A stretch of 64,000 nucleotides of DNA from Paracrocinitomix mangrovi (GCF_019740355.2 NZ_CP091819.1:62001-126000), one strand, 5' to 3'; positions 17,629 through 26,632 are shown, counted from the first letter of the stretch. Notes: generated by a model from the letters alone, not told the origin. Program-made: numbers and translations.

Positions 17629-18228
17629 ATGAAAAAGTTAAGTTTTATCCTGCTGATTTTAACAAGCCTTAATGTTAAGGCCGGAACAGGCTGGACCATT
17701 GAAAAATACGAAGATGGTATAAAGGTGTATACCCGTAAGGTTGATGGTTGGGATGTTGAAGAGTTCAAAGCATACGCTACAATTGATGCACCAAGAGAAA
17801 AAGTGCGTGAAGCTTTATTGGATATAGCTGATTTTGTCAAATGGTTTCCTGATGTTGATGAATCTGCTGAGTTGAGTAGATCATCTTATGAAAACAGGGT
17901 TATTTACTATAAGATAGATCTTCCCTGGCCGGCTGATGATAGAGATATTGTACTGAATTATACCGTGAAAAATGATGAAGAAAAAAATGAAACCATCATT
18001 TCAATGAAAGAGAATCTTACGGCAAAATCAAAAGTAGACGGAGTCATTAGAATGACCAAAACAAGAGGATTTTGGATTCTGAAATCAAATGGTAATAAAA
18101 CAGATATTCACTATCAGGTATTAGCGGATCCGGGAGGAAGTATGCCGACATGGTTAATCAACATGTTTATTGTTGATGGACCGTACGATACAATCATGGC
18201 CTTGAGAAAAAGAGTAAAGCAAATTTGA
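17629..18228 (+). CDS. Exported START/SRPBCC-domain protein, copy 1
   Basis: The 199-residue product has a signal peptide ending L-N-V-K-A-G, then G-W-T-I-E-K-Y-E-D-G-I-K-V-Y-T-R-K, the start of a START lipid-binding domain. The features A-P-R-E-K-V, W-F-P-D-V, L-P-W-P-A-D-D-R-D-I-V and G-F-W-x-L are all kept. Proteins of this family bind a hydrophobic ligand in a helix-grip pocket; in bacteria the ligand is usually unknown. An upstream TTG (17623) is less likely than the ATG at 17629. The next gene is a close paralogue. Confidence 0.88.
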   Translation: MKKLSFILLILTSLNVKAGTGWTIEKYEDGIKVYTRKVDGWDVEEFKAYATIDAPREKVREALLDIADFVKWFPDVDESAELSRSSYENRVIYYKIDLPWPADDRDIVLNYTVKNDEEKNETIISMKENLTAKSKVDGVIRMTKTRGFWILKSNGNKTDIHYQVLADPGGSMPTWLINMFIVDGPYDTIMALRKRVKQI

Positions 18229-18259
18229 CTCGTTTAATTTAAGTTGCTATTTTACACCC

Positions 18260-18850
18260 ATGAAATGGTGGGTGCTTTTCCTTTTTAGTTTTTTATTGTC
18301 AGTCACTTATGCGAGTGGATGGACCATTGAGAAATTTAAAGATGGTATAAAAATCTATACACGAAAAGTGGCAGAATCTAGCGTTGAAGAATTCAGGGCA
18401 TTTGCTACTATTGATGCTCCCAGGGAAACAGTTTTTAAAGCAATCTTGGAAGTAGAGAAATTTCCAAATTGGTTTCCAGATATTACTGAAGCCAAAGAAA
18501 TCAGCAGAACATCTTTTAATAATCGAATTATTTATTACCGTTTAGATTGTCCATGGCCGGCAGATGACAGAGATGTGGTTTTAGAAAGCAATGTTTCTGT
18601 AGATGATGAAAAAGGGGTGTCTATCATTCAAGTAAAAGAAAAACTGAACATAAAAAGCAAGGTGGATGGTGTTGTAAGAATGCCTAAATCAAGAGGTTTT
18701 TGGAAGTTTACATCTATCGGAGATAAAACTCAGGTCCACTACCAGATGTTAGCAGATCCGGGAGGAGTGATGCCTTCCTGGCTGATAAATATGTTTATTG
18801 TGGATAGCCCTTTTGATGCTCTTGTAGCACTTAGGAAAAGGGTAGAATAA
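18260..18850 (+). CDS. Exported START/SRPBCC-domain protein, copy 2
   Basis: The 196-residue product is a tandem paralogue of the preceding gene over its whole length. It shares G-W-T-I-E-K-F-K-D-G-I-K-I-Y-T-R-K, C-P-W-P-A-D-D-R-D-V-V, the K-S-K-V-D-G-V-x-R-M stretch, and the C-terminal M-P-S-W-L-I-N-M-F-I-V-D. A signal peptide ends V-T-Y-A-S. Both genes are on the + strand, 31 bp apart. The duplication keeps the pocket motifs, so both copies are probably functional, perhaps for different ligands. The gene ends one base before the convergent patatin gene ends. Confidence 0.88.
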   Translation: MKWWVLFLFSFLLSVTYASGWTIEKFKDGIKIYTRKVAESSVEEFRAFATIDAPRETVFKAILEVEKFPNWFPDITEAKEISRTSFNNRIIYYRLDCPWPADDRDVVLESNVSVDDEKGVSIIQVKEKLNIKSKVDGVVRMPKSRGFWKFTSIGDKTQVHYQMLADPGGVMPSWLINMFIVDSPFDALVALRKRVE

Positions 18851-21139
18851 TTATTTCAATCCTCTTCTGTTGAATATCACATATCCAAAACTTACTTGAA
18901 CTGATAAACGGTTGACAATTGATTGTGAACCAAAATAATTGACAGTAGCTCTCAATGGTCCAATAGGAGAGTGGTAGATAATAGAGGCAGATCCAATTCC
19001 AAATCTGTCTGCAAATAATTCTCCATCATAAGCTGAACCATTATTTTCAAGGATCCTCACAATGGGTTGAAAATAATATGCTTCAAGCCTAAAGTCAACA
19101 AAATCCTTTATGGTGAATACATTCATCAAACCTCCACCAAGGTATTGGTTAGCCCTAAAGTCATCATAAAATGCCAGGTTGGCATCCGGGATAGGTAAAA
19201 ATGCATGAGCAGATAATAGACTGGCTCTATAATTATGGAAATATGGCTGGTTGCTATAAACCCCTTCCAGTAACATCCCTAATCTAAAAACCCCTCTTCG
19301 CATAAAGTAATTGGTGTAAGATACCTTTGCATAAAACCAATCTCTGGCAACTTCGTTGGCTAGCATGTTTTGAGAGGTAGAACCAGGAGTTGTACGTTCA
19401 ATTCCATGTACATACCTACTGCTCACATTCAAAGAATAACCGGCCGAAGCGAATTGCTTTCTATTCAACGAGCTCATGCTAAATGAAAATCCGGGAGAAT
19501 AAAATAAAAAGTTCGTATAATCTGCAGTATCTGAATTCGTGAAAAGATCTGTTTGATAATAATTGTCTTCTGTTCTTCCATTTGAGAAATCAAAAGTCAT
19601 CTTACTTTTACTTGAAGTGGCTAAGTGATATTGTAATGACCAAAATCTTTCATTTTGAACAATATATGAAGGCTTCACATCTTCAAAAAATGTGGCAAAA
19701 CTTCTAAAATAATCCCAACGATTCATCACAAACATTGGCTCAATGTACGATATTGATTTTGTGGGCATGTGAAACTTTAATCCTGCTTTTACTGAACCAT
19801 AAAACTTTCCAAAATAGGTGTTAGCGTAAACGGTAACAGGTGTTATTTGAAAATCAGAATAGGATGCACTTAAAAAACCAGTATTTACAGGTCTTGAAGA
19901 ATAATGACCTCCAAAAGAAGCCTTAAATGGTTTCTCTCTTTTCACAACAATGTCCAACTTTTGAGTAGTGTCTGTTAAGGGATATAAAGTGGGGTATAAT
20001 GATCTGATATGCTCCGATTGGTATAAATTCAGATACCTTTTTTTAAGCATACTATAATCTATTTGACTTTTCTTTCTCTTTCTTAAGATTTTGTTTTCAA
20101 TGTATTTAGCTTGTTCCTTTTTAACTCCCTGAACGTTTACCTCTGTAACATTAACTTCCAGTCTTTTAGCTTTATAAAGTACTCTTTGTTTTTCTCTTTC
20201 ACTTGCAGATACCCGCAAATTGACATACATTTTAATGGAGTCAATTTTGGCAATGGTAGCTTCATAACCACGTTGGATAGCATCTTTGATTTCATCAAAT
20301 TCAAATGTTCCCACTTCCTCAATGTTGGGTTCTATGATAATTCCTTGTTCACAAGGCAATGAGTAATTAGAATGAGAAGTAAACATATTAGATACTTGAG
20401 ACATCAAATCATCTTCATTTGGTGGAGGCTCATTATATGATACATTTGACCCGATTATAAAGTCTGCGTTAAACTCAGAATACATATTTTCTGCTGGGAA
20501 GTTGTTGTACATTCCACCATCAAACATTAGTTTTCCATCAATTTTTATAGGACTTATAAAAAATGGATAAGTCATTGAAGCACGAACTGCTTGTGACAAA
20601 GGCCCGCTTTTAAATGTGACCGATTTTTTCTGGACAATGTCTGATGCTACACATCTAAATGGAACAAATAAACTGTCAAATGTTTGAAGGGTGTTGGCTG
20701 GATTGGTACCCAGCAAGTGCATCAACTTTAAGTCAAGAAATGTAGGATTCAACAAGTTGGTTGGTAAAGACTTTTTCAATACAGAATCCTTTGATAATCT
20801 TACTGAAAATAAACCTGCATCTTCATTTTGTTCCTCTATGTAATACTTGAATTCACTTTCAATATCATTATTGGCTATTACTTCAAACGATTCTGATAAA
20901 GCTATCTCTTCGATTTCCTGAGGTGAAAAGCCTGAAGCGTAAAGTCCTCCAATTAAAGCTCCGGCAGATGTGCCAGTAATGTAATCTATTGGAATGTCAT
21001 TTTCTTCCAAAGCTTTAAGTACACCTATGTGCGCAAAGCCGGTTGCTCCTCCACCAGAGAGCACAACTCCTACTTTTTGTCCAAATAGATTAATGTTGAA
21101 CAAAATGCAGATTAATATGATCAATCCTTTTAGTTTCAC
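18851..21139 (-). CDS. Patatin-like phospholipase fused to POTRA and outer membrane barrel (type Vd / PlpD-like)
   Basis: The 762-residue protein begins at a GTG and has a signal peptide ending N-L-F-G-Q. The patatin domain has the oxyanion loop S-G-G-G-A-T-G (about 28-34), the nucleophile Ser58 in G-T-S-A-G, and the catalytic Asp in F-D-G-G-M (about 206). A helical and POTRA-like linker follows (about 300-400: V-N-V-T-E-V-N-V-Q-G-V-K). A 16-strand-type BamA/TamA-family barrel follows, ending V-S-F-G-Y-V-I-F-N-R-R-G-L-K. This order matches type Vd autotransporters such as Pseudomonas PlpD, which display or release a phospholipase A1. Phospholipid turnover at the outer membrane is another possible role. 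Confidence 0.9.
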   Translation of the reverse strand: MKLKGLIILICILFNINLFGQKVGVVLSGGGATGFAHIGVLKALEENDIPIDYITGTSAGALIGGLYASGFSPQEIEEIALSESFEVIANNDIESEFKYYIEEQNEDAGLFSVRLSKDSVLKKSLPTNLLNPTFLDLKLMHLLGTNPANTLQTFDSLFVPFRCVASDIVQKKSVTFKSGPLSQAVRASMTYPFFISPIKIDGKLMFDGGMYNNFPAENMYSEFNADFIIGSNVSYNEPPPNEDDLMSQVSNMFTSHSNYSLPCEQGIIIEPNIEEVGTFEFDEIKDAIQRGYEATIAKIDSIKMYVNLRVSASEREKQRVLYKAKRLEVNVTEVNVQGVKKEQAKYIENKILRKRKKSQIDYSMLKKRYLNLYQSEHIRSLYPTLYPLTDTTQKLDIVVKREKPFKASFGGHYSSRPVNTGFLSASYSDFQITPVTVYANTYFGKFYGSVKAGLKFHMPTKSISYIEPMFVMNRWDYFRSFATFFEDVKPSYIVQNERFWSLQYHLATSSKSKMTFDFSNGRTEDNYYQTDLFTNSDTADYTNFLFYSPGFSFSMSSLNRKQFASAGYSLNVSSRYVHGIERTTPGSTSQNMLANEVARDWFYAKVSYTNYFMRRGVFRLGMLLEGVYSNQPYFHNYRASLLSAHAFLPIPDANLAFYDDFRANQYLGGGLMNVFTIKDFVDFRLEAYYFQPIVRILENNGSAYDGELFADRFGIGSASIIYHSPIGPLRATVNYFGSQSIVNRLSVQVSFGYVIFNRRGLK

Positions 21140-21240
21140 CGACTCAAAACTAATGCTTATTGTTTATTCAAACAAAGGCTTTGATCTTGATTACGAAATA
21201 ACTTATTAGGACGTTGCAATTTAAATCATCTGCAATACCT

Positions 21241-21248
21241 TATCTTTG
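21241..21248 (+). promoter_or_regulatory. Candidate -7 promoter box TATCTTTG
   Basis: This exact TAnnTTTG match lies 15 nt before the ATG at 21264. A TTG at 21214-21216 lies 24 nt upstream, slightly long for a -33 element. Confidence 0.55.
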
Positions 21249-21263
21249 CCAAAAAATAATAGC

Positions 21264-22418
21264 ATGAAATTGGTAGCAAAAACATTTTTTGGTCTTGAGG
21301 AAGTATTGGCTGATGAGTTGAAACAACTTGGAGCTAAAGACATTGAAGTTGGGAATAGAGTGGTGACCTATGAGGGAAACAAAGAGTTGATGTACAAGTC
21401 AAATCTTTGGTTGCGCACAGCAATTTCTATTTTAATACCAATTGAATCATTCAAGTTTAAAAACGAACATGATTTTAAAAAGAAATTGAGTAATCTCAAT
21501 TTTAATAAATACATGGCTGTAAACAAGACGTTTGCGGTAAAGGGGGCTGTGAATTCAAAGGAATTCAGTTATACCAAATATCCAATGTTGCTGTTAAAGG
21601 ATGCTATTGTTGACTTTTTTAATGATAAATATGGACAACGTCCTTCGGTTGATCAAAAGAGTCCTAATATCTTATTTGACTTGCATATTTCTGAAAACAA
21701 CTGCACTATTTCTTTAAATAGCTCGGGTGCACCACTTTTTCAAAGAGGATACAGAAAATCTACTGGAGAGGCGCCTTTAAATGAAGCATTAGCTGCTGGA
21801 TTAATAATGATTTCTGGTTGGGATCAAAAGTCAAATTTTATTGATGTGTTTTGTGGGTCAGGTACTTTGCCTATTGAAGCTGCTTTAATCGCAAATGGAA
21901 TCCCTCCACAAATTGCCAGAAAGCAATATTCATTTATGTATTGGCCGGATTTTGATCAGCAGTTGTGGAATCAAGTTTTAAAATCGGCACCTGCTGTACC
22001 TAAAAGAGATTTAGATTTTAAAATAATTGGTTCAGATACTGATCCGGAGGTTGTAAAAATGGCAAGAAACAATATTAAAGCTTTGCCATTAGGGAAAACC
22101 ATTTCTTTTGAAATAAAAGATTTCAAGGATTTTGAAGCACCTGAAGATGGAACCTTGATCATTAATCCTCCATACGGCGAAAGGTTGAATGATGATAGCG
22201 TCTTTGATTTGTACAAAGAAATAGGTGACTATTTTAAAAATAAACTACCCGGATACAATTGCTGGGTTTTAAGTTCAAATATGGATGCTTTTAAATCGTT
22301 AGAATTAAAACCGTCAAGTAAGATCAGAATTTACAACGCTAATTTGAGTTGTGATTTTAGAAAATACCAGATTTTTAAGGGAAGTCTAATTGAGCATAAG
22401 TACGGAGTGAAAAAATGA
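21264..22418 (+). CDS. THUMP-domain class I SAM-dependent rRNA methyltransferase (RlmL/Trm-type)
   Basis: The 384-residue protein has an N-terminal ferredoxin-like plus THUMP RNA-binding part (residues about 1-150), then a Rossmann methyltransferase. Motif I is D-V-F-C-G-S-G-T-L-P-I-E-A, and the N6/N2-guanine-type motif IV is N-P-P-Y-G-E-R-L (about 301). It resembles the N-terminal half of E. coli RlmKL, which makes m2G2445 in 23S rRNA. The ATG at 21264 is preferred over a TTG at 21246 because the conserved M-K-L-V-A-K-T-F-F-G-L-E begins there. Its last codons overlap the next gene by 4 bp (ATGA). Confidence 0.93.
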   Translation: MKLVAKTFFGLEEVLADELKQLGAKDIEVGNRVVTYEGNKELMYKSNLWLRTAISILIPIESFKFKNEHDFKKKLSNLNFNKYMAVNKTFAVKGAVNSKEFSYTKYPMLLLKDAIVDFFNDKYGQRPSVDQKSPNILFDLHISENNCTISLNSSGAPLFQRGYRKSTGEAPLNEALAAGLIMISGWDQKSNFIDVFCGSGTLPIEAALIANGIPPQIARKQYSFMYWPDFDQQLWNQVLKSAPAVPKRDLDFKIIGSDTDPEVVKMARNNIKALPLGKTISFEIKDFKDFEAPEDGTLIINPPYGERLNDDSVFDLYKEIGDYFKNKLPGYNCWVLSSNMDAFKSLELKPSSKIRIYNANLSCDFRKYQIFKGSLIEHKYGVKK

Positions 22419-22840
22419 TCAGCAAAATCAAATATCGTTTAGATGCTATAAAAGCAGAATTGGTATTTGAAACTTCCAAAAGTAGCGGAAAAGGTGGACA
22501 GCATGTTAATAAAACTGAAAGTAGGGTAACTGCTGTATTTGATATTTTAAGTTCAACTGTATTCAATGAAAATGAAAAGACAGTATTATTGTCGAATTTA
22601 AAAAGCAGATTAAGTCAGGGTGTTTTAAGGGTGAGTTGCCAGGAGAGTAGGTCTCAACATGCCAATAAAGAAAAGGCTATTTCAAATCTTTTTCAAATTT
22701 TAGAAAAAGGTTTATTCATACCCAAAGAGCGAAAAAAGAAAGGAGTTTCCAAAGCTCAAAAAGAGGCTCGTTTAAATCAAAAGAAGCAACACGCCGAAAA
22801 AAAGTCTCTAAGAAAGAAAATGCGAAAAGAAGACTTTTAA
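22415..22840 (+). CDS. arfB: ArfB-like peptidyl-tRNA hydrolase / release factor homologue
   Basis: The 141-residue protein contains the catalytic G-G-Q at residues 27-29 in S-S-G-K-G-G-Q-H-V-N-K-T-E-S, and a basic tail rich in Lys, Arg and Gln, as in ArfB (YaeJ). ArfB enters ribosomes stalled at the 3' end of broken mRNA; the tail lies in the mRNA channel and the GGQ loop hydrolyses peptidyl-tRNA. It is translationally coupled to the rRNA methyltransferase by a 4-bp overlap, so both act on ribosomes. Confidence 0.93.
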   Translation: MISKIKYRLDAIKAELVFETSKSSGKGGQHVNKTESRVTAVFDILSSTVFNENEKTVLLSNLKSRLSQGVLRVSCQESRSQHANKEKAISNLFQILEKGLFIPKERKKKGVSKAQKEARLNQKKQHAEKKSLRKKMRKEDF

Positions 22841-22892
22841 ATTTCGGGGATAGTATTAATTTCGTCCTAACTATTTATTAATTAATTCCTAA

Positions 22893-23573
22893 GTGAAGAA
22901 CCTCTTTTATCTTTTTGCGGCCGTATTTATTGCCGGTTGTGCTCCTAGTAGATTTGTTGAACCACTGAATAAAGGTGAATTATCTGTTGGTGGAAATTTT
23001 GGTGGACCCTGTATTGAGTTTGGAGGAGCCCCGATTCCTATTCCAATGACTGCTATTGAAGTAGGTTATGGTGTTGATTCAACTTTTACTGTATATGGCG
23101 GATGGCATACAACTGCTGCCTTTTTCGGAAATCTTCAATTTGATATTGGAGGAACCTGGCAGTTTTTGCAACAGAAAAAATACGTGCCTAATTTGAGTGC
23201 AAGTATGGCCGCTAATTTTATTTACAGTTTTGAAGAGCAAGAGGGGAGAATGTGGCCTGTTTTAGATGTAAATGCATTTTGGAATTATGGGAAACGCAAT
23301 AACTATTGGTATGTAGGCTTCAATAATTACTTTGAAACTATGCGCTATATGGAACATAATGTTGATCAAAAATATCACTGGCTTTTTGCTCCACAGTTGG
23401 GTCATGTGGTAAAAGGAAAAAAACATCCCTGGAGATTCACAACTGAAGTTAAGTTTTTAGCGCCATGGATTGACAATACATATGCTTTTGTTCCATATAA
23501 AAGCCTTTTTGGAAAATGGGGGAGTACAGGTGTTTACTTAGGATTTAGTTACCCAATACAATTAAAGAAATGA
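22893..23573 (+). CDS. Lipoprotein of unknown function with barrel-like sequence
   Basis: The 226-residue product starts at a GTG, since no upstream in-frame ATG fits. The lipobox is V-F-I-A-G-C-A-P, with the Cys near residue 16. The mature part is rich in Gly and aromatic residues with alternating polarity (V-G-G-N-F-G-G, Y-G-V-D-S-T-F-T-V-Y-G-G-W), which suggests a small outer membrane beta-barrel or lipocalin-like fold. I do not recognise the family. A box TAATTTCG at 22857-22864 is one mismatch from the -7 consensus. The stop overlaps the next start by 4 bp. Confidence 0.7.
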   Translation: MKNLFYLFAAVFIAGCAPSRFVEPLNKGELSVGGNFGGPCIEFGGAPIPIPMTAIEVGYGVDSTFTVYGGWHTTAAFFGNLQFDIGGTWQFLQQKKYVPNLSASMAANFIYSFEEQEGRMWPVLDVNAFWNYGKRNNYWYVGFNNYFETMRYMEHNVDQKYHWLFAPQLGHVVKGKKHPWRFTTEVKFLAPWIDNTYAFVPYKSLFGKWGSTGVYLGFSYPIQLKK

Positions 23574-24460
23574 AAAGATTAATTGTTTTTATAGCAATAT
23601 TTACTTTGCTGGTATCTTGTAAAAAGGCTACCCTTAATACGCTTGCTTTTCCAAGTGTTGAAGTTGATCAATATGAATTTATTGATTACAGTGAACCTGA
23701 ATTGGAAATTCCGGATGATATGTTGAATGCCAATGTTCAGCAAACCTTAGTAAGTTTTACCTCTGTAGATCAATCAACAGGAGACTCATATGAAATTTAC
23801 GGGCTTTATATGGGCGATACAGCAACGATTAGTACAGATACTGTTATTTATTTCTGTCATGGACAATCCAGAAATATGGATTATTACTATACCAGACAAT
23901 TGATGTATGCACACTTAGGTGGATTGCACAATTATGGGGTATTCATGATAGATTATAGAGGTTACGGAATGTCAGAGGGTACTTCATCTGAAATTGGTTT
24001 AGTTGAAGATGCTAATGCAGGCTTAGATTGGTTAATTGATCACGGATTGAATCAGGATAGATGTGTGTATTATGGTTTTAGCCTGGGATGCATTCCTTTA
24101 ATTGAAATTGCCGGAAGTAGAACTGATTTTCAACCGGCTAAACTGATTTGTGAATCTCCTTTGGCATCAGTAGAGTATTTGACACAAAGTTCAACAGTAA
24201 TTAATGTTGATGCGGACTTTGTAACTCAATTAAACTTTGAAAATGCGGAAAATATCAAGAATGTGGAAGTTCCTTATTTCTGGATGCATGGTACAGATGA
24301 CGATTACATTTCAATTGACAATGGTGAATTAATTTACGGTAATTATAATGGAGTTTATAAGCAAGCTTTACGCGTAATAGGAGCAAAGCATGCCGATATT
24401 CCAGCTGTTTATGGACACGAAAACTATTTACAAGAAGTGTTGTCTTTTATTAGACTGTAA
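23570..24460 (+). CDS. Lipoprotein alpha/beta hydrolase
   Basis: The 296-residue lipoprotein has a lipobox L-L-V-S-C-K-K. The alpha/beta-hydrolase core is visible: oxyanion strand V-I-Y-F-C-H-G-Q-S-R, D-Y-R-G-Y-G-M-S-E-G, the nucleophile elbow G-F-S-L-G-C (Ser near 171), the acid in H-G-T-D-D-D-Y-I, and the His in A-K-H-A-D-I-P. The pattern resembles serine aminopeptidase S33-like or BEM46-like hydrolases. Being lipidated, it acts in the periplasm or at the outer membrane; the substrate is unknown. It overlaps the preceding lipoprotein gene by 4 bp and meets the next gene tail to tail with no spacer. Confidence 0.85.
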   Translation: MKRLIVFIAIFTLLVSCKKATLNTLAFPSVEVDQYEFIDYSEPELEIPDDMLNANVQQTLVSFTSVDQSTGDSYEIYGLYMGDTATISTDTVIYFCHGQSRNMDYYYTRQLMYAHLGGLHNYGVFMIDYRGYGMSEGTSSEIGLVEDANAGLDWLIDHGLNQDRCVYYGFSLGCIPLIEIAGSRTDFQPAKLICESPLASVEYLTQSSTVINVDADFVTQLNFENAENIKNVEVPYFWMHGTDDDYISIDNGELIYGNYNGVYKQALRVIGAKHADIPAVYGHENYLQEVLSFIRL

Positions 24461-25696
24461 TTACCAGTTCAAATTGGTACCGTCTATTACATTGTTCAAT
24501 TGCTGATGAGGCATTTCGTAATCTGCGTACTCTTCTTCCCATTCAACATAGTTTTCGCTTTTGAAAACGAAATTTTTGTGTAGCCAATTGTCTTTGCATT
24601 TGTCGTCAACTGTTGTAAAGATTACCAAATCTTCAGCATCTTCTTCATACCAATAAGTACGACCATTTAAACGCTTTGCACTCATATCTGCATTGGCATC
24701 AATTTTCAACAAATCTTTTACATCCTTTTTTGTTAGATAGGTAAAGTTGTTAGATTCTGTGTCTAATTCAGCAATAGCTTCGATAATAGCCGCATTTAAA
24801 AGCTTTTCATACAGTTTGTAAAATAAATCGTGATTGCTGAACATGTCAATATTGTATAATTCACCATTAATGGCGTAAGCTATTCCATAATGATTATCTC
24901 TAATGGCTTCAATGAATTGTGCAGTATACTCAAGTCTTAAATTTTCTAAGTCTTTATTATCTAAAGCAAGCTCTAAACTACTTGATGACGCAGCGTCATT
25001 GACTACAACATCTTTACTGTAATAATTACTTACGTTTGAACTTAGCTTAGTTTGCATATTGGAAACTCCTTCCCAAACATGAGATTGATTGTTCTCTTTT
25101 TTAGAAGCAATTTTCATTTCTCTAGAGCTAATCATCTTTGTTGTTTCACTAAATCCATCAGCTTGTTCGTCCCCTCTTTGAGACCATCTGCCACTTTCAA
25201 CACAAAAACTTGTTAGTGCTTGTTTTCTAGATTTAGGATGAAGAATAACATCATAAGCTAAAGTTCTGTCTTGTCTTCCTCCTTTGATAATATCACCGGC
25301 ATTGATATAAATAGATTCGTCTGAATAATTTTTAGCTTCTAATTCATTTACTTCACCAGTTTCAAAAATCTTTACCCAATTGCTGTCCATAGCTTCTTGC
25401 AAGGTGATATATTCTTCGCGACAAGCAGCAGGTGCGGCATTTTCAATAAAGAATATTTGTAAATTTTTAAAGTTGATAGGATCACTAATATTTACCTGGT
25501 CAAAGAAATTAGGATCTGTACGATCTGAAGCCGTGAAATCAACTCCCATTGGGTCATTGTTCTCAACATAATAATCCTCGTTTTGAGGTTGAACTTCTCT
25601 GCTTTCTCTTGGTGCTGTAAAATCACACTGAGTAAACATAAAAGTAAATCCTAATAAGGCTAAAGCAGAAAGCTTAAATCGAACCAACTTTTTCAT
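24461..25696 (-). CDS. ARPP-1 (DUF6569)-like lipoprotein
   Basis: The 411-residue product begins with a long lipoprotein signal peptide, F-T-F-M-F-T-Q-C-D-F, with the Cys near residue 24. Residues about 75-330 resemble the ARPP-1 domain: L-Q-I-F-F-I-E, Y-I-T-L-Q-E-A-M, N-E-L-E-A-K-N-Y-S-D-E-S-I-Y-I-N-A-G-D-I-I-K-G-G-R-Q-D-R-T-L as separate blocks, then F-C-V-E-S-G-R-W. The biochemical role of ARPP-1 is not established to my knowledge. The family call rests on recalled motif spacing, so it is moderately sure. The gene is alone on its strand, with a 371-bp AT-rich gap upstream. Confidence 0.7.
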   Translation of the reverse strand: MKKLVRFKLSALALLGFTFMFTQCDFTAPRESREVQPQNEDYYVENNDPMGVDFTASDRTDPNFFDQVNISDPINFKNLQIFFIENAAPAACREEYITLQEAMDSNWVKIFETGEVNELEAKNYSDESIYINAGDIIKGGRQDRTLAYDVILHPKSRKQALTSFCVESGRWSQRGDEQADGFSETTKMISSREMKIASKKENNQSHVWEGVSNMQTKLSSNVSNYYSKDVVVNDAASSSSLELALDNKDLENLRLEYTAQFIEAIRDNHYGIAYAINGELYNIDMFSNHDLFYKLYEKLLNAAIIEAIAELDTESNNFTYLTKKDVKDLLKIDANADMSAKRLNGRTYWYEEDAEDLVIFTTVDDKCKDNWLHKNFVFKSENYVEWEEEYADYEMPHQQLNNVIDGTNLNW

Positions 25697-26068
25697 AAGT
25701 ATAAATTTTGGAATGTATTACTGCGGTAAAAGTTACGTCATTAATTTTAATTATTGATTTGTTTTATAAGGACTTTAGAGATTTTTAACATTTATGACTA
25801 GCCTATTCAATTTGTAAACGTTAGCGATTTATTTTGAGCTATAAACTGTGTTAAAACAGATATAAAACGTTTTTTTACCCTCCTTTTTATATCACAAGTG
25901 ATAGTAAATCAATGATATAAGTGAATAAATGATGTTTTGAACCAAAAATCAATAAAAAAGGCTAATTGATTAATGAATGGAACCAAAAATTTTATTTGGA
26001 ATTGTTAAATAAATGCTAAAATCTATTTAATAAAAACAAGGAATTATAATTATACCTAATTTAGCTCC
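25697..26068. other. Gene-free AT-rich interval with palindrome and direct repeat
   Basis: No credible ORF is seen. The interval separates two divergent genes. It holds the perfect inverted repeat TATCAC-AA-GTGATA at 25890-25903 and the 11-bp direct repeat GAACCAAAAAT at 25939-25949 and 25980-25990. A near-consensus -7 box, TAATTTAG, lies at 26057-26064, 4 nt before the GTG at 26069. These could be regulator sites; no family can be assigned. Confidence 0.4.
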
Positions 26069-26497
26069 GTGATTAAAACTTATTTTAATCGGTTTTTGGT
26101 CATTTCGACACTACTTTTCTTAAGTAGCTCGTCTTTATTTGCCTCAAGCAATCAAAACACGAAGTTTGATTTTGATGCTTTAGGGGATTTCTTTTCGCTT
26201 ACTAAAAATGACAAAGTTGTTTTCACCAATACAAGAGGTGTTAACAATCAAGGTGATGCTGAAGATTTTGATTTAATCGAAGAAGAGCAGGAAGAAGAAG
26301 AAATTAATGGCGAAGAAGACGCGGATTCGTTCAAAAAGAAATTTGATCACAAAAATTATTTCAACTCACTTTACACCCTATCAAATTCCAAATTTGATTT
26401 ATACTACTACACAAATGAATATGTTTGCTCTAAGCATGCGTCTTCAATTACTTCAAGTGTAAAGAGAAACATTCTGTTTCAGGTTTTCATAATATGA
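26069..26497 (+). CDS. Small exported acidic protein (hypothetical), ahead of the RND operon
   Basis: The 142-residue product starts at a GTG and has a signal peptide ending S-S-L-F-A-S. The middle is very acidic (D-F-D-L-I-E-E-E-Q-E-E-E-E), then Lys-rich, and the C-terminus is hydrophobic (I-L-F-Q-V-F-I-I). I do not recognise the family. It lies 135 bp before the adaptor gene of the second RND operon, and a fold-back sequence fills that gap (26500-26566). It may be a co-expressed accessory protein or a regulatory leader, but nothing in the sequence decides this. Confidence 0.5.
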   Translation: MIKTYFNRFLVISTLLFLSSSSLFASSNQNTKFDFDALGDFFSLTKNDKVVFTNTRGVNNQGDAEDFDLIEEEQEEEEINGEEDADSFKKKFDHKNYFNSLYTLSNSKFDLYYYTNEYVCSKHASSITSSVKRNILFQVFII

Positions 26498-26499
26498 TT

Positions 26500-26566
26500 T
26501 TTCAAAGCAAGTCCTGATGTTCAATCAGGCGTTTAATTAGCATTCAAAACGTTGATTGCTTTGGAA
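26500..26566 (+). promoter_or_regulatory. Fold-back structure between the small acidic protein and the RND adaptor
   Basis: The segment 26500-26510 pairs with 26556-26566 over 11 bp including one G-U pair (core CAAAGCAA / TTGCTTTG). Inside is a hairpin CCTGAT-GTTCA-ATCAGG at 26513-26529. No T-run follows, so it is not a terminator. It could be a leader structure for the efflux operon. Confidence 0.35.
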
Positions 26567-26632
26567 CATATGTAGTTCACTCGTTCCAATCGAATTTGAA
26601 AATCACTTAGATAATTTCTAAAAAAAAATATT

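Noticed and set aside
17623-17629. TTG start two residues upstream in the first START-domain gene.
   Set aside because: The ATG at 17629 gives a normal signal peptide with no cost.
20137-20362. Overlapping open frames on both strands inside the patatin gene.
   Set aside because: They lack a start context and lie within a well-supported gene; they are shadows of its codon use.
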